Of a DNA stretch of 64,000 bases, positions 9,395 to 17,607 are shown piece by piece. Source of the stretch: Ferrigenium straubiae (lineage in GTDB: Bacteria > Pseudomonadota > Gammaproteobacteria > Burkholderiales > Gallionellaceae); the NCBI GenBank assembly GCA_019449655.1, contig JAHQXD010000003.1, positions 265,408 through 329,407 of the forward strand. The letters run 5' to 3'. Both the position numbers and the translations under genes were made by a program. The notes beneath the pieces were generated by a model that saw nothing but the letters and a program-made list of their open reading frames with translations, was not told where the DNA came from and did not search any database. The first letter of the stretch is position 1. Every line of letters starts with the position of its first letter.

Positions 9395-9557
9395 GGCGTT
9401 TCTCCCGATCAGTCTGGTTCGATTGCGTGCTGCGAATGCCGATTTCCGGCCATCTACGATTGGAGCCGATCCGCCTACTCCTGCCCGGAGGCATGCAAAG
9501 TGCGGTTTCTTTGCATGCCGGGCATCCCGGCTTCGCGCCTTGACCGGAGGCCTTTTC

Positions 9558-9944
9558 TTATCCGTGCGCGGAAAACTGGACCAGACAGAAGCCATGCCCG
9601 AAGGGATCGGCCATCAGTGCCGCGCTGCCCCACTCGTATGTTGCGATGGGACTCTCGAGAATCGCTCCCGCCGAGACGGCCTGCTGCGCGGCGGACTCGA
9701 TGTCCGCAACCACAAAATCAAGGTGTAGCGGCGTCCAATGCCGCTCGTATCTCCGCCGCTCCGGCGTCGTGCCCGATGCCGCCGTACCCGCCGCCCTGGC
9801 AAGCAGATTGATCGGACAGGGCCCACCCAGCATCTCCACCGTGTCGTCGCCGAAGCGGCGCCCGGCCTTCAGCCCGAACGCCGATCCGTAGAAGCGGATC
9901 GCCTTTTCGAGATCGTCAACGTCGAGGTTTATCAGCAGATCCAT
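9558..9944 (-). CDS. VOC (glyoxalase fold) family protein
   Basis: 128 residues: MDLLINLDVDDLEKAIRFYG opening, FGLKAGRRFGDDTVEMLGG, a HWTPLHLDFVVADIESA second module and a closing ADPFGHGFCLVQF. The last differs from the textbook DPxGxxxE in having a Cys/Leu pair where a metal-binding Glu is usual, so metal binding is uncertain. It is read toward the PhnB-like gene, with 163 bases between them. Function unknown. Confidence 0.85.
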   Translation of the reverse strand: MDLLINLDVDDLEKAIRFYGSAFGLKAGRRFGDDTVEMLGGPCPINLLARAAGTAASGTTPERRRYERHWTPLHLDFVVADIESAAQQAVSAGAILESPIATYEWGSAALMADPFGHGFCLVQFSAHG

Positions 9945-9963
9945 GGGGCGACCCTGTGCGGGA

Positions 9964-10536
9964 TCACTTCACCGGCGCCATCAGATGCTGGTACGGCGTA
10001 TCCGGAAACATCACGTAGGGGGCTGATGTATCCGGGTCCGCGCTCTTCGGATAGCCATCGTAAAACCCGGCATCCGCCCCGACGATCATCACGTGAGGCC
10101 CGGTCTTGATCCAGTGATTCCCGGCATCGGGCTTGGTCGCATAGGGATCGGTATTGCTCGCGTCCGTACCTCCGGCAAGCATGTACATGAAACCAATCTT
10201 CCCCGGGGCGGGGTTCTTGTGCGCAAGCCATGCATGAACCCATTCCATGCCGTTCATGTCCATGCACATGGGGTCGGGACCGGGAGTCGCCGGATTGTCC
10301 GGCATGCAGGTAAAGCCGTTCGTCCCCTGACGCAGGGTGCGCATTTTGCCGTCGGCCTCCATCGCCACGATGGTCGCGCCCTTTGCAATCCCGGCCGGCG
10401 CCGCTGCCATCGCGCTCGCAATCATTTTATTTTCCTTGGCCGATGCCTTCGCGGTTGCGGCGCAGGCATCGGCTGCCAATGCAAACGATGCCGCGATCAT
10501 CGCCACAGCACTTACGATTTTATCCAGTCTGTCCAT
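9964..10536 (-). CDS. Secreted hypothetical protein
   Basis: 190 residues. Not assigned to a named family. The start at 10536 has GAGGAGG upstream. Residues 1-28 are a signal peptide (MDRLDKIVSAVAMIAASFAL...ACA). The mature part has NGFTCMPDNP, GPDPMCMDMNGMEW, KIGFMYMLAGG, HVMIVGADAGFYDGYP and a C-terminal YVMFPDTPYQHLMAP. The many Met, Trp and Tyr residues and the two Cys suggest a compact periplasmic domain. Two bases of overlap or spacing do not link it to the VOC gene downstream, which starts 20 bases after its stop, so they may be co-transcribed. Confidence 0.7.
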   Translation of the reverse strand: MDRLDKIVSAVAMIAASFALAADACAATAKASAKENKMIASAMAAAPAGIAKGATIVAMEADGKMRTLRQGTNGFTCMPDNPATPGPDPMCMDMNGMEWVHAWLAHKNPAPGKIGFMYMLAGGTDASNTDPYATKPDAGNHWIKTGPHVMIVGADAGFYDGYPKSADPDTSAPYVMFPDTPYQHLMAPVK

Positions 10537-10913
10537 GGCTGCCTCCTCGGGTCCGGTGCGTAGAAGAAGAAAATCATCCGCCAGCGATTGACGGATTCGA
10601 TGGGGCGAATAATGCCCCTCGCACACAAAAGGCGCTATACGGTGTTTACCTTAGCAGGCTGGAGAGAACCGGCGCACCGCGCGACAGGATTGCCGAGCGA
10701 AGCAATGCTTGAGGAGTTTTATCAGCATTAACCGGGAAGGAATTCGATGCTGGTCGGTTTGTCTGCGCCTTCTACTTACGGCACAATCGCCGCTCAATAA
10801 GGGCATCGACGCCCCATGACAGCCGGTCATATTGAATGCGCTGGCTGAATCCAAGGTCATAGCGGCCCTTCCAGCTGTCTCAAAATTTCGTCGGTCCTTG
10901 TTCAATACCAGAC
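10537..10913. other. Gene-poor spacer between secreted protein gene and attC site
   Basis: No gene that I can support. A 91-codon open frame on the minus strand (10651-10926) has no ribosome site, no recognisable motif and an Arg/Ser/Cys-rich composition typical of chance frames, and it runs into the attC site. It may be remnant or untranslated cassette-array DNA. Confidence 0.4.
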
Positions 10914-10977
10914 ATTCAACGTTCAAATTGAGGGGCGCGCCACTTTTGGCGTGTCCCTCTCGAATGCAGTGTTAGGC
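10914..10977 (-). repeat. Integron-type attC recombination site
   Basis: Read on the minus strand, this 64-base segment starts with GCCTAAC (fits RYYYAAC) and ends with GTTGAAT (fits GTTRRRY). Between them are two complementary arms, ATTCGAGAGGGACACGCC and GGCGCGCCCCTCAAT, separated by a short AAAAGT spacer and containing unpaired bases. These are the defining marks of an attC folded site. The stop codon TAA of the gene upstream (on the minus strand) lies within the GCCTAAC box, as is common in gene cassettes. No integrase gene is in the window. Confidence 0.7.
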
Positions 10978-11403
10978 TTTTGGGCATAAGCTCAACACAC
11001 CAAGCACAAGACCAACGATACCAAGAAATAGGCCAATAGCACCAAGCCAAGCAGCCACACGAACAATGATTTGTGGATGATCTATACAGGCTTTGAATTT
11101 TCCCCACCAACCATTTGATGGTTTTATGTTTAGAGGAATATCTACTTGGGTAGATAGGTTGCCTAGTGCAGCGCGATACCAACCACCAATTACAAGCGCA
11201 GCCTGTGGGTCAGTAATACTGATTCGAGGAGATTGGTTATATCCACGAAGAAAGTTATTTTCGATTTGCAGCGCCTCGCAATAAATACACTTGCCATTTG
11301 CAGGGTTTGTGATTTTCACGATGGAGCGAACCGGAAGGTTTGCATCCTGCAACCAAATCCAGCCTTGCTGGGTATCTTCGCGTAACGCTGCAAATAGCTT
11401 CAT
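10972..11403 (-). CDS. Cassette-like hypothetical protein with C-terminal membrane helix
   Basis: 143 residues, no family recognised. The N-terminal part is soluble, with GWIWLQDANLPVRSIVKITN, a CIYC pair and GGWYRAALGN. A single hydrophobic helix near the end (AAWLGAIGLFLGIVGLVLGV) suggests a tail anchor or one-pass membrane protein. Its TAA is part of the attC inverse-core box, so it is probably the second gene of an integron cassette. It is less GC-rich than its neighbours, which fits an acquired gene. Confidence 0.65.
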   Translation of the reverse strand: MKLFAALREDTQQGWIWLQDANLPVRSIVKITNPANGKCIYCEALQIENNFLRGYNQSPRISITDPQAALVIGGWYRAALGNLSTQVDIPLNIKPSNGWWGKFKACIDHPQIIVRVAAWLGAIGLFLGIVGLVLGVLSLCPKA

Positions 11404-11420
11404 GATGAAGAGCTTTCACC

Positions 11421-11446
11421 GGCCTGCACGGTTTATCGCGCAGGCC
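11421..11446. repeat. Hairpin between the two cassette-like genes
   Basis: GGCCTGCACG and CGCGCAGGCC pair over ten positions (one G-T) around a six-base loop. There is no T-run on the minus side, so it is not a classic terminator, and no RYYYAAC/GTTRRRY boxes flank it. It could be a degraded attC or an mRNA hairpin. Confidence 0.4.
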
Positions 11447-11457
11447 CGAGGGCGAAT

Positions 11458-11757
11458 TTAATGTTTATCCAAAATTCTCTTCTTTTGTACATTGTATTCG
11501 TCCTCTGTCAGGAGACCTTTCTTTCTTAATTCATCCAGTTTGGTTAGCTCTGTATATAAATCTTTGCTCTTAGCTTTTTCCTCGGCCATTTTGATCTTTA
11601 ATTCTGTTTCTCTGGTATCTGAGCCACCACCGTTGTTATACCCAGCTGTTCCAGACAAGCAATCAGACCAAGGAATACCAATTGCGCAATCAGCAGGGTG
11701 GTGTGCGCATGAACTTAGCAATACCACCAACACTGGAAGAAAAATAATCCTGTTCAT
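11458..11757 (-). CDS. Small lipoprotein with SHOCT-like C-terminal helix
   Basis: 99 residues from the ATG at 11757, which has AAGGA upstream. The leader MNRIIFLPVLVVLLSSC ends in a lipobox (LSSC). A Gly/Asn-rich linker follows, then a charged helix, and the end LDELRKKGLLTEDEYNVQKK matches the SHOCT short C-terminal domain (LxxLxxxGxITxxEFxxxKxxLL). SHOCT proteins are often envelope or oligomerising accessory proteins of unknown function. It lies 54 bases upstream of the second cassette-like gene. Confidence 0.7.
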   Translation of the reverse strand: MNRIIFLPVLVVLLSSCAHHPADCAIGIPWSDCLSGTAGYNNGGGSDTRETELKIKMAEEKAKSKDLYTELTKLDELRKKGLLTEDEYNVQKKRILDKH

Positions 11758-11805
11758 AGTTGAGTCCTTAATTTCTAACAAAAAATTCAAATTATTCATA
11801 TCCAA

Positions 11806-11812
11806 GCCTAAC
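11806..11812 (-). repeat. Possible upstream cassette boundary core (GTTAGGC)
   Basis: On the minus strand GTTAGGC matches the GTTRRRY recombination core and lies about 50 bases before the lipoprotein start, where a cassette junction would be expected. I could not find a paired RYYYAAC box with arms on the other side, so the left half of that site is missing or decayed, or the match is chance. Confidence 0.35.
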
Positions 11813-12115
11813 AGTTATTGTAGAGACCCATGGGCCCAGATATTTTTTAATATAGAGACAGACACTTTTCGCACCGATCCTGATGAATATTTTGCATTTA
11901 TGAATTCCTGCGCCCCTTTATTACATTATGAATAAGGAGACACGCCACACGAAGAGCATTCAATCACATTGCTTGGCTTGAGCATATAGACCGGAATACA
12001 TAGATATTTCGGCATAGTCTCGGAGAATGAGGTTTGCTTAGAAGAGGTGTAAAGCTGCCACTTCTATCCTTTGTTGAGGATGGCCGCACTTAGCAACCCT
12101 CAGTCATTTTTTCCA
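11813..12115. other. AT-richer non-coding stretch between cassette and pepA
   Basis: No supported gene. It is clearly lower in GC than the flanking housekeeping DNA. Open frames here are antisense extensions of the lipoprotein region without start signals. No integrase, attI or transposase sequence was seen. Confidence 0.4.
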
Positions 12116-13558
12116 CTAACCACCGCCCAGCATCCCCAGCCCCCAGCCCACGCCGAACCCGGTCACGTCGCTTGCGACGATGCCCAGCCCCTCTTCGCAG
12201 CGGCTCGCGGAAAGGTCGATGTGCAGCCACGGTTTGTCGTCCACGAAGCGCTTGAGGAAGCACGCGCCCAGAATATGGTCGGCCTCACCGGCCTGTGAGC
12301 ACTGCATGATGTCGGCGACCTTGGACTCCAGCCCGGCCTCGTAGTCCTCGTCCATGGGAAAGGCACACAGGCGCTCGCCGCATTGCTTGCTCACGCTCAC
12401 CGCACGCCGCACCAGTTCGTCGCGGTTGCCCATCACTCCCGAATAGCGCGCCCCCACGGCCGTCGCCATGCTGCCGGTGAGCGTGGCGAAGTCGATCATC
12501 AGGTCGGGTTTGGCGCGCGCCGCGAGGGTCAGCGTATCGGCCAGCACCATCCTGCCCTCGGCATCGGTGTGGATGATCTCGATGGTGGTGCCGTTGAGCG
12601 CCGTGACGATGTCGTTCTGCTTGTACGCCTTGGGGCTGATGTGGTTCTGCGCCAGCGCGAGCCAGCAGTCGATATTCACCGCCAGCTTCTGCTGCGTCGC
12701 GGCCAGCAGGATGCCGAGCGCCACCGCCGAGCCGTTCATGTCCTCGTGCATGTTGTGCATGTAGCGCGAAGGCTTGAGGTTGTGCCCGCCGGTGTCGAAG
12801 CAGATGCCCTTGCCGACCAGCGCGACGGTCCGCTTCGCCTTGGTGTGCCGGTACGACAGATGCACGATGGCGGCGTCTTCCGGATCGCTGCCCTGCGCCA
12901 CTGCGACGAACGCGCCCGCGCCCATTTTGCGCAGCTTCTTCATGTCGAATTCTTCGTGCTTCCAGCCGTGTTGCTGCGCCAGTTTTTTTATCTGTGCGCG
13001 GTACAACCCCGGCGTCTGCTCGTTCGGCGGGAATACGGTCAGCCAGCGGCACAGCAAATTGCCTTCGGCCTGCGCCTTGAGCGGCGCGAAAATTTTCTTG
13101 TCGGCAAAACCATACAGCTCGATCTTCTGCAGCGGTTTGCGCTCGTCCTTCTTCTTGTGCACCGGCAGCAGCGCGCCGTTCACCCATGCGCCGTACACCG
13201 CCAGCTCGGCGGCGCGTTTGCGCTGCGCCTCATCGCCGAGCACGACGATGCCGATGCTCCTGGGGCTTTCTCCCAGCAGCAACTGCAAGGCCTTGCGCAC
13301 CTGCACCTGCTGCGCGAAGGTGTCCTTTTCAAAATCCAGCATGCCCCACGCCACCAGCGCGCCGTTTCCAGCATTCGCGGTGACCGGCGATTTTGCCAGC
13401 TCGTCGGCCTTCATGTCGCGCCGCTTGAGCACCGTGGCAAGCAGGCTGCCGTGCGGCAAATCCTTCGGTAGCACCTTGGCCTTCGGCAGCAGCACCAGCA
13501 GATGCTGCGCGGCTATATCCTTGGGCAGAGTCTGGGAAAGGGTAAGTTGTGCTAGCAT
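12116..13558 (-). CDS. pepA: M17 family leucyl aminopeptidase
   Basis: 480 residues from the ATG at 13558, preceded by GGAGG. Two-metal cytoplasmic aminopeptidase acting in peptide turnover. The C-terminal catalytic domain shows [17 protein letters not shown] (metal-binding Lys and Asp), [10 protein letters not shown], and [14 protein letters not shown] (the NTDAEGR signature with His for Asn). [22 protein letters not shown] follows as two adjoining helices. The N-terminal domain is less conserved. It is divergent from thyA with a 67-base spacer. The His-for-Asn change and the diverged second metal loop place it in a PepA-like subgroup rather than the standard enzyme. Confidence 0.9.
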   Translation of the reverse strand: MLAQLTLSQTLPKDIAAQHLLVLLPKAKVLPKDLPHGSLLATVLKRRDMKADELAKSPVTANAGNGALVAWGMLDFEKDTFAQQVQVRKALQLLLGESPRSIGIVVLGDEAQRKRAAELAVYGAWVNGALLPVHKKKDERKPLQKIELYGFADKKIFAPLKAQAEGNLLCRWLTVFPPNEQTPGLYRAQIKKLAQQHGWKHEEFDMKKLRKMGAGAFVAVAQGSDPEDAAIVHLSYRHTKAKRTVALVGKGICFDTGGHNLKPSRYMHNMHEDMNGSAVALGILLAATQQKLAVNIDCWLALAQNHISPKAYKQNDIVTALNGTTIEIIHTDAEGRMVLADTLTLAARAKPDLMIDFATLTGSMATAVGARYSGVMGNRDELVRRAVSVSKQCGERLCAFPMDEDYEAGLESKVADIMQCSQAGEADHILGACFLKRFVDDKPWLHIDLSASRCEEGLGIVASDVTGFGVGWGLGMLGGG

Positions 13559-13625
13559 TTGCGCCTCCGTTAGTTTTGTGTCGCCCGCATTATACAAACA
13601 GCGCCGACCCGCATCCCGAATCTTT

Positions 13626-14420
13626 ATGCGCCAATATCTTGATCTCATGCAGCATGTGCTGACCCACGGCACGAAAAAATCCGACCGCACCGGCACCGGC
13701 ACGGTCAGCGTGTTCGGCTACCAGATGCGCTTCGACCTCTCGCAGGGCTTTCCGCTGGTGACCACAAAGAAGTGCCACATGAAGTCCATCGTCCACGAAC
13801 TGCTGTGGTTCCTGCAGGGCGACACCAACATCCGCTATCTCAAGGAAAACGGCGTATCGATCTGGGACGAATGGGCGGATGAACACGGCAATCTCGGCCC
13901 TGTGTACGGCAAGCAGTGGCGCTCGTGGGCCACTGCCGACGGGCGCACCGTGGATCAAATCGCCGAGGTGGTGGAGCAGATCAAAAAGAATCCCGACTCG
14001 CGCCGCCTGATCGTCTCGGCATGGAACGTCGGCGATCTCGACAAGATGGCGCTCGCGCCCTGTCATGCGTTCTTCCAGTTCTACGTCGCCGACGGCAAGC
14101 TGTCCTGTCAGCTCTACCAGCGTAGCGCCGACATCTTCCTCGGCGTGCCGTTCAACATCGCCAGCTACGCCCTGCTCACGATGATGATGGCGCAGGTGTG
14201 CGATCTTGAGCCCGGCGACTTCGTGCACACCTTTGGCGACGCGCACCTGTATTCGAACCACATGGAGCAGGTTGCGCTGCAACTGTCGCGCGAACCGCGT
14301 CCGCTGCCGACCATGCGCATCAACCCAGAAGTAAAAGATATTTTCGGGTTCAAGTTCGAAGACTTCACGCTCGAAGGCTACGACCCGCATCCTGCCATCA
14401 AGGCGCCGGTAGCAGTATGA
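13626..14420 (+). CDS. thyA: Thymidylate synthase
   Basis: 264 residues, the same length as the E. coli enzyme. It makes dTMP from dUMP with methylene-tetrahydrofolate. Visible blocks: [42 protein letters not shown], catalytic [11 protein letters not shown] (Cys), [20 protein letters not shown] and [10 protein letters not shown]. The start at 13626 (MRQYLDL) is set by family length; a longer open frame upstream is antisense to pepA. The stop overlaps the folA start (ATGA), the common thyA-folA pair. Confidence 0.97.
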   Translation: MRQYLDLMQHVLTHGTKKSDRTGTGTVSVFGYQMRFDLSQGFPLVTTKKCHMKSIVHELLWFLQGDTNIRYLKENGVSIWDEWADEHGNLGPVYGKQWRSWATADGRTVDQIAEVVEQIKKNPDSRRLIVSAWNVGDLDKMALAPCHAFFQFYVADGKLSCQLYQRSADIFLGVPFNIASYALLTMMMAQVCDLEPGDFVHTFGDAHLYSNHMEQVALQLSREPRPLPTMRINPEVKDIFGFKFEDFTLEGYDPHPAIKAPVAV

Positions 14421-14902
14421 CCAGCCTCTCCATCCTGGTCGCGATGGCGCAGAACCGCACCATCGGCATCGACAACACCCTGCCTTGGCGCATTCCGGAA
14501 GACCTGAAGCATTTCAAGGCGCTCACCATGGGGCATCACATCGTCATGGGGCGCAAGACCTACGACTCCATCGGCAGGCCGCTGCCGGGGCGCACCACCG
14601 TGGTGGTGACGCGCAGCCGCGACCTGAAGCTTCCCGGATGCATCGTCGCGCACTCGCTGGCAGAGGCGATTGCCGCCTGTGCGGGCGACGAGATCTTTGT
14701 GGTCGGCGGCGCGGAGATATACGTGGAGGCGCTGCCGCTCGCGGACACGCTCTACATCACCGAAATTCAGCAGGATGTCGGAGGCGATGCGCACTTTCCG
14801 GAATTCGACCGGAACGTCTGGCGGGAAGTCGAGCGAGAGAAGCGCAGCCAGAGCGAACCCCAGCCGCTCGAATACCACTTCGTCACCTATCGCCGCAATT
14901 AG
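14417..14902 (+). CDS. folA: Dihydrofolate reductase
   Basis: 161 residues. NADPH-dependent reduction of dihydrofolate, recycling the product of thymidylate synthase. Blocks: [20 protein letters not shown] (Met20 loop), [33 protein letters not shown] and [15 protein letters not shown]. The substrate-binding acid is the Glu of PEDLKHF, where E. coli has Asp. The start codon overlaps the thyA stop by four bases, so the two are translationally coupled. Confidence 0.97.
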   Translation: MTSLSILVAMAQNRTIGIDNTLPWRIPEDLKHFKALTMGHHIVMGRKTYDSIGRPLPGRTTVVVTRSRDLKLPGCIVAHSLAEAIAACAGDEIFVVGGAEIYVEALPLADTLYITEIQQDVGGDAHFPEFDRNVWREVEREKRSQSEPQPLEYHFVTYRRN

Positions 14903-14913
14903 GCGCACGCCGC

Positions 14914-16833
14914 ATGCCAGATCAATTCCAAATCCTGGAGCTGCTCGCTCCCGCAAAATCCGCTGCCATTGGCCGCGAGGCCATCCTGCACGGCGCGGAT
15001 GCGGTGTACATCGGCGGCCCGGTGTTCGGCGCACGCGACAAGGCGGGCAACACCATCAGCGACATCGCAGGACTGGTCGAATACGCGCACCGCTACCACG
15101 CACGCATCTACGTCACACTCAACACCATCCTGCATGACGCCGAGCTGGAAGCAGCGCGCAAGCTCGCCCATGACTGCTACGACGCGGGCGTGGATGCGCT
15201 GATCGTGCAGGACATGGGTTTGCTGGAACTCGACCTGCCGCCCATCGCGCTGCACGCCTCAACGCAGTGCGACATCCGCACGCCCGAGAAGGCGCGCTTC
15301 CTCGCGGACGTGGGCTTCTCGCAGATCGTGCTGGCGCGCGAACTGACGCTGGACGAGATCGCGAAAGTGCGCGCCGCCGTGCCCGACGACACCGTGATCG
15401 AGCACTTCGTCCACGGCGCGCTGTGCGTCGCCTATTCCGGACAGTGCTACATCAGCCACGCGCACACCGGGCGCTCCGCCAACCGCGGCGACTGCTCGCA
15501 GGCCTGCCGCCTGCCCTATACGCTGAGCGATGCGCAAGGCCGCGTGGTCGCGTTCGAGAAACACCTGCTGTCGATGAAGGACAATAACCAGAGCGACAAC
15601 CTGCGCGCACTGATCGCCGCCGGGGTGCGCAGCTTCAAAATCGAGGGGCGCTACAAGGATGCGGCCTACGTGAAGAACATCACCGGGCATTACCGGAAGC
15701 TGCTCGACGGAATTCTCGAAGGGCGCAGCGACCTCGCGCGCGCATCGAGCGGGAAAACCAGGCTGCTGTTCACGCCCAACCCGGACAAGAGCTTCCACCG
15801 TGGCGCGACGGATTATTTCACGCAGGGCCGCAAGGCCGACATCGGCGCGTTCGACACGCCCACCTTCACCGGCCTGGAACTGGGCGCGGTAACGCAGATC
15901 GGCGACAAGTGGTTCGAGATCGAATCGAACGAGGCCTTGGCAAACAGCGACGGGCTGAATTACCTGCACCAGCGCGAAGTCATCGGCCTGCAGGCGAACG
16001 TGGTTGAGCGCAAAGGCAAAGTCTGGAGAATCTTCCCGAACGAACCGATGCACACCCTGAAGGGCCTGCGCTCCGGCATCGTTATCAGCCGCAACCGCGA
16101 CCATGCCTGGGAACAGGTGCTCGCGAAAAAATCAGCCGAACGCCGCATCGGCATTAATGCGATATTTACCGAAACTGCCGAAGGATTCTCGCTCACGCTG
16201 CAGGACGAGGACGGCATCGGCGCGACCGCGAGCATCACCCTCGACAGGCAACCCGCGCAGCATCCGGCGGAAGCAGAGGAGAAGTTGCGCGAACAGCTCG
16301 ACCGCTTCGGCAACAGCGATTTCGAACTGGCCGCACTCACGATCGATTGGTCGCAACCCTGGTTCGTGCCGAGTTCCGCACTCAACAAGCTGCGCCGCGA
16401 CGCCGTGGAGCAACTCGAAGCCGCGCGTCTCAAGGCCTGCGTCCGCCCGCCGCGCAAGGCCGCGGTCGAGCCACCCGCAAAGTATCCCGAGGAATCCCTC
16501 TCCTATCTCGCCAACGTGTATAACCCGGCGGCGCGCGCCTTCTATGCGAAGCATGGCGTGAAGCTGATCGAGGCCGCCTACGAGGCGCACGAGAAAACAG
16601 GCGAAGTCTCGCTGATGATCACGCGCCACTGCATCCGCTACTCCATGAGCCTGTGCCCGAAACAGGCCAGGGGCGTGACCGGGGTGCACGGCCAGGTGCG
16701 CGCCGATCCGATGATGCTGGTCAACGGCAGCGAGAAGCTAAGGCTGGAATTCGACTGCAAGAAGTGCGAGATGCACGTGATCGGCAGGGCGAAGAAGCAT
16801 GTCCTGAAGAGCCCGCCGCCCTCGATTGGGTAA
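14914..16833 (+). CDS. rlhA: U32 family protein, RlhA-type 23S rRNA hydroxylation factor
   Basis: 639 residues. U32 signature with iron-sulfur/metal cysteines: HGALCVAYSGQCYIS, then NRGDCSQACRLPY; FKIEGRYKDAAYVKNIT follows. The long C-terminal extension, with the Cys pair ...FDCKKCEMHVIG near the end, and the overall length match E. coli RlhA (YdcP), needed for 5-hydroxycytidine at 23S rRNA C2501, rather than the shorter TrhP/YegQ. It opens 11 bases after folA and may be co-transcribed. Function is assigned by family resemblance. Confidence 0.85.
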   Translation: MPDQFQILELLAPAKSAAIGREAILHGADAVYIGGPVFGARDKAGNTISDIAGLVEYAHRYHARIYVTLNTILHDAELEAARKLAHDCYDAGVDALIVQDMGLLELDLPPIALHASTQCDIRTPEKARFLADVGFSQIVLARELTLDEIAKVRAAVPDDTVIEHFVHGALCVAYSGQCYISHAHTGRSANRGDCSQACRLPYTLSDAQGRVVAFEKHLLSMKDNNQSDNLRALIAAGVRSFKIEGRYKDAAYVKNITGHYRKLLDGILEGRSDLARASSGKTRLLFTPNPDKSFHRGATDYFTQGRKADIGAFDTPTFTGLELGAVTQIGDKWFEIESNEALANSDGLNYLHQREVIGLQANVVERKGKVWRIFPNEPMHTLKGLRSGIVISRNRDHAWEQVLAKKSAERRIGINAIFTETAEGFSLTLQDEDGIGATASITLDRQPAQHPAEAEEKLREQLDRFGNSDFELAALTIDWSQPWFVPSSALNKLRRDAVEQLEAARLKACVRPPRKAAVEPPAKYPEESLSYLANVYNPAARAFYAKHGVKLIEAAYEAHEKTGEVSLMITRHCIRYSMSLCPKQARGVTGVHGQVRADPMMLVNGSEKLRLEFDCKKCEMHVIGRAKKHVLKSPPPSIG

Positions 16834-16904
16834 GCACTTCTACGGATAGCCAAAACCAGCCGGCTCCGGTACATTGGGGTCTCATCCTTCCTGGGGAGCG
16901 ATGC

Positions 16905-17183
16905 ATGAAGACCACAATTGCGAATCTGATTGTTGTTGCGGCATTGTCATTCAGCGGTGCGGCGCTTTCCGCCGAAGAGGCGAAGGGCAAGATACAGCCT
17001 CCCGTAGCGCAGCCGGCAGCAACTGCCAAACCGGCTGCCCCCGCCCCTGTGCAGGAACCTCAGCCAGAGGCGAAGCCTTCAACTCCCGCCAAGGCGAAAT
17101 CGTCCCGCTCCAAAAATCTCGATCTGAGGCATTGCCTGGAGCTGGAGAACGATGCCGCCATTGCAAAATGTGCGGGTGAGTAG
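16905..17183 (+). CDS. Small secreted Pro/Ala-rich protein with a Cys pair
   Basis: 92 residues: a signal peptide (MKTTIANLIVVAALSFSGA...SA), a Pro/Ala/Lys/Glu-rich linker, then LDLRHCLELENDAAIAKCAG, a short helical motif with two Cys that could form a disulfide. Such proteins recur in betaproteobacteria without known function. GGGGAG lies a little upstream of the ATG. It is convergent with hslR. Confidence 0.65.
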   Translation: MKTTIANLIVVAALSFSGAALSAEEAKGKIQPPVAQPAATAKPAAPAPVQEPQPEAKPSTPAKAKSSRSKNLDLRHCLELENDAAIAKCAGE

Positions 17184-17209
17184 CGCCCCATTTAGCAACA
17201 CGCGGTGCT

Positions 17210-17596
17210 TCATTCCCCGAGCTTGAACCGTTCGATCTCGCGCCGGTCGCGTTTGGTGGGCCTGCCCTTGAAGGCCGGTTGCGGCATCGCCTTGATCTGC
17301 GCGGCAAGGGCGGCACGCTGCGCGCGACTGTCGTCGGATTCGCGATAGAGTTTCTGCGCCTCCGGTGCGGGGCCGCGCTTGCCGGACAGTGCGAGCACTT
17401 CGACCTCGAAGCGGTATTGCCCGATGCGGATGTCCAGCCGGTCGCCGATGGCAACCGCCCTGGCGGGTTTGATGCGTGCCTCGTTGACCAGAACCTTGCC
17501 ACCTTCCACCGCATCAGCGGCGAGGCTGCGCGTCTTGTAGAAGCGCGCCGCCCACAGCCATTTGTCGATGCGCAGCTTGCCGGCTTCCTCGGTCAT
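17210..17596 (-). CDS. hslR: Hsp15-like S4-domain RNA-binding protein
   Basis: 128 residues. The S4 RNA-binding motif fills the first half: LRIDKWLWAARFYKTRSLAA, then GGKVLVNEARIKPARAV and GDRLDIRIG. A basic C-terminal tail (GRPTKRDRREIERF) follows, as in heat-shock protein 15, which recycles free 50S subunits carrying a nascent chain. Length matches E. coli HslR (133). It sits 11 bases downstream of the decarboxylase gene on the same strand. Confidence 0.92.
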   Translation of the reverse strand: MTEEAGKLRIDKWLWAARFYKTRSLAADAVEGGKVLVNEARIKPARAVAIGDRLDIRIGQYRFEVEVLALSGKRGPAPEAQKLYRESDDSRAQRAALAAQIKAMPQPAFKGRPTKRDRREIERFKLGE

Positions 17597-17607
17597 TGCC
17601 GGAAGAT

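Noticed and set aside
10651..10926. 91-codon minus-strand open frame before the attC site
   Set aside because: No ribosome site, no motif, Arg/Ser/Cys-rich, and it extends into the attC arms.
11492..11935. 147-codon plus-strand frame
   Set aside because: Antisense to the SHOCT lipoprotein for most of its length, no start signal; the lipoprotein has a lipobox and ribosome site.
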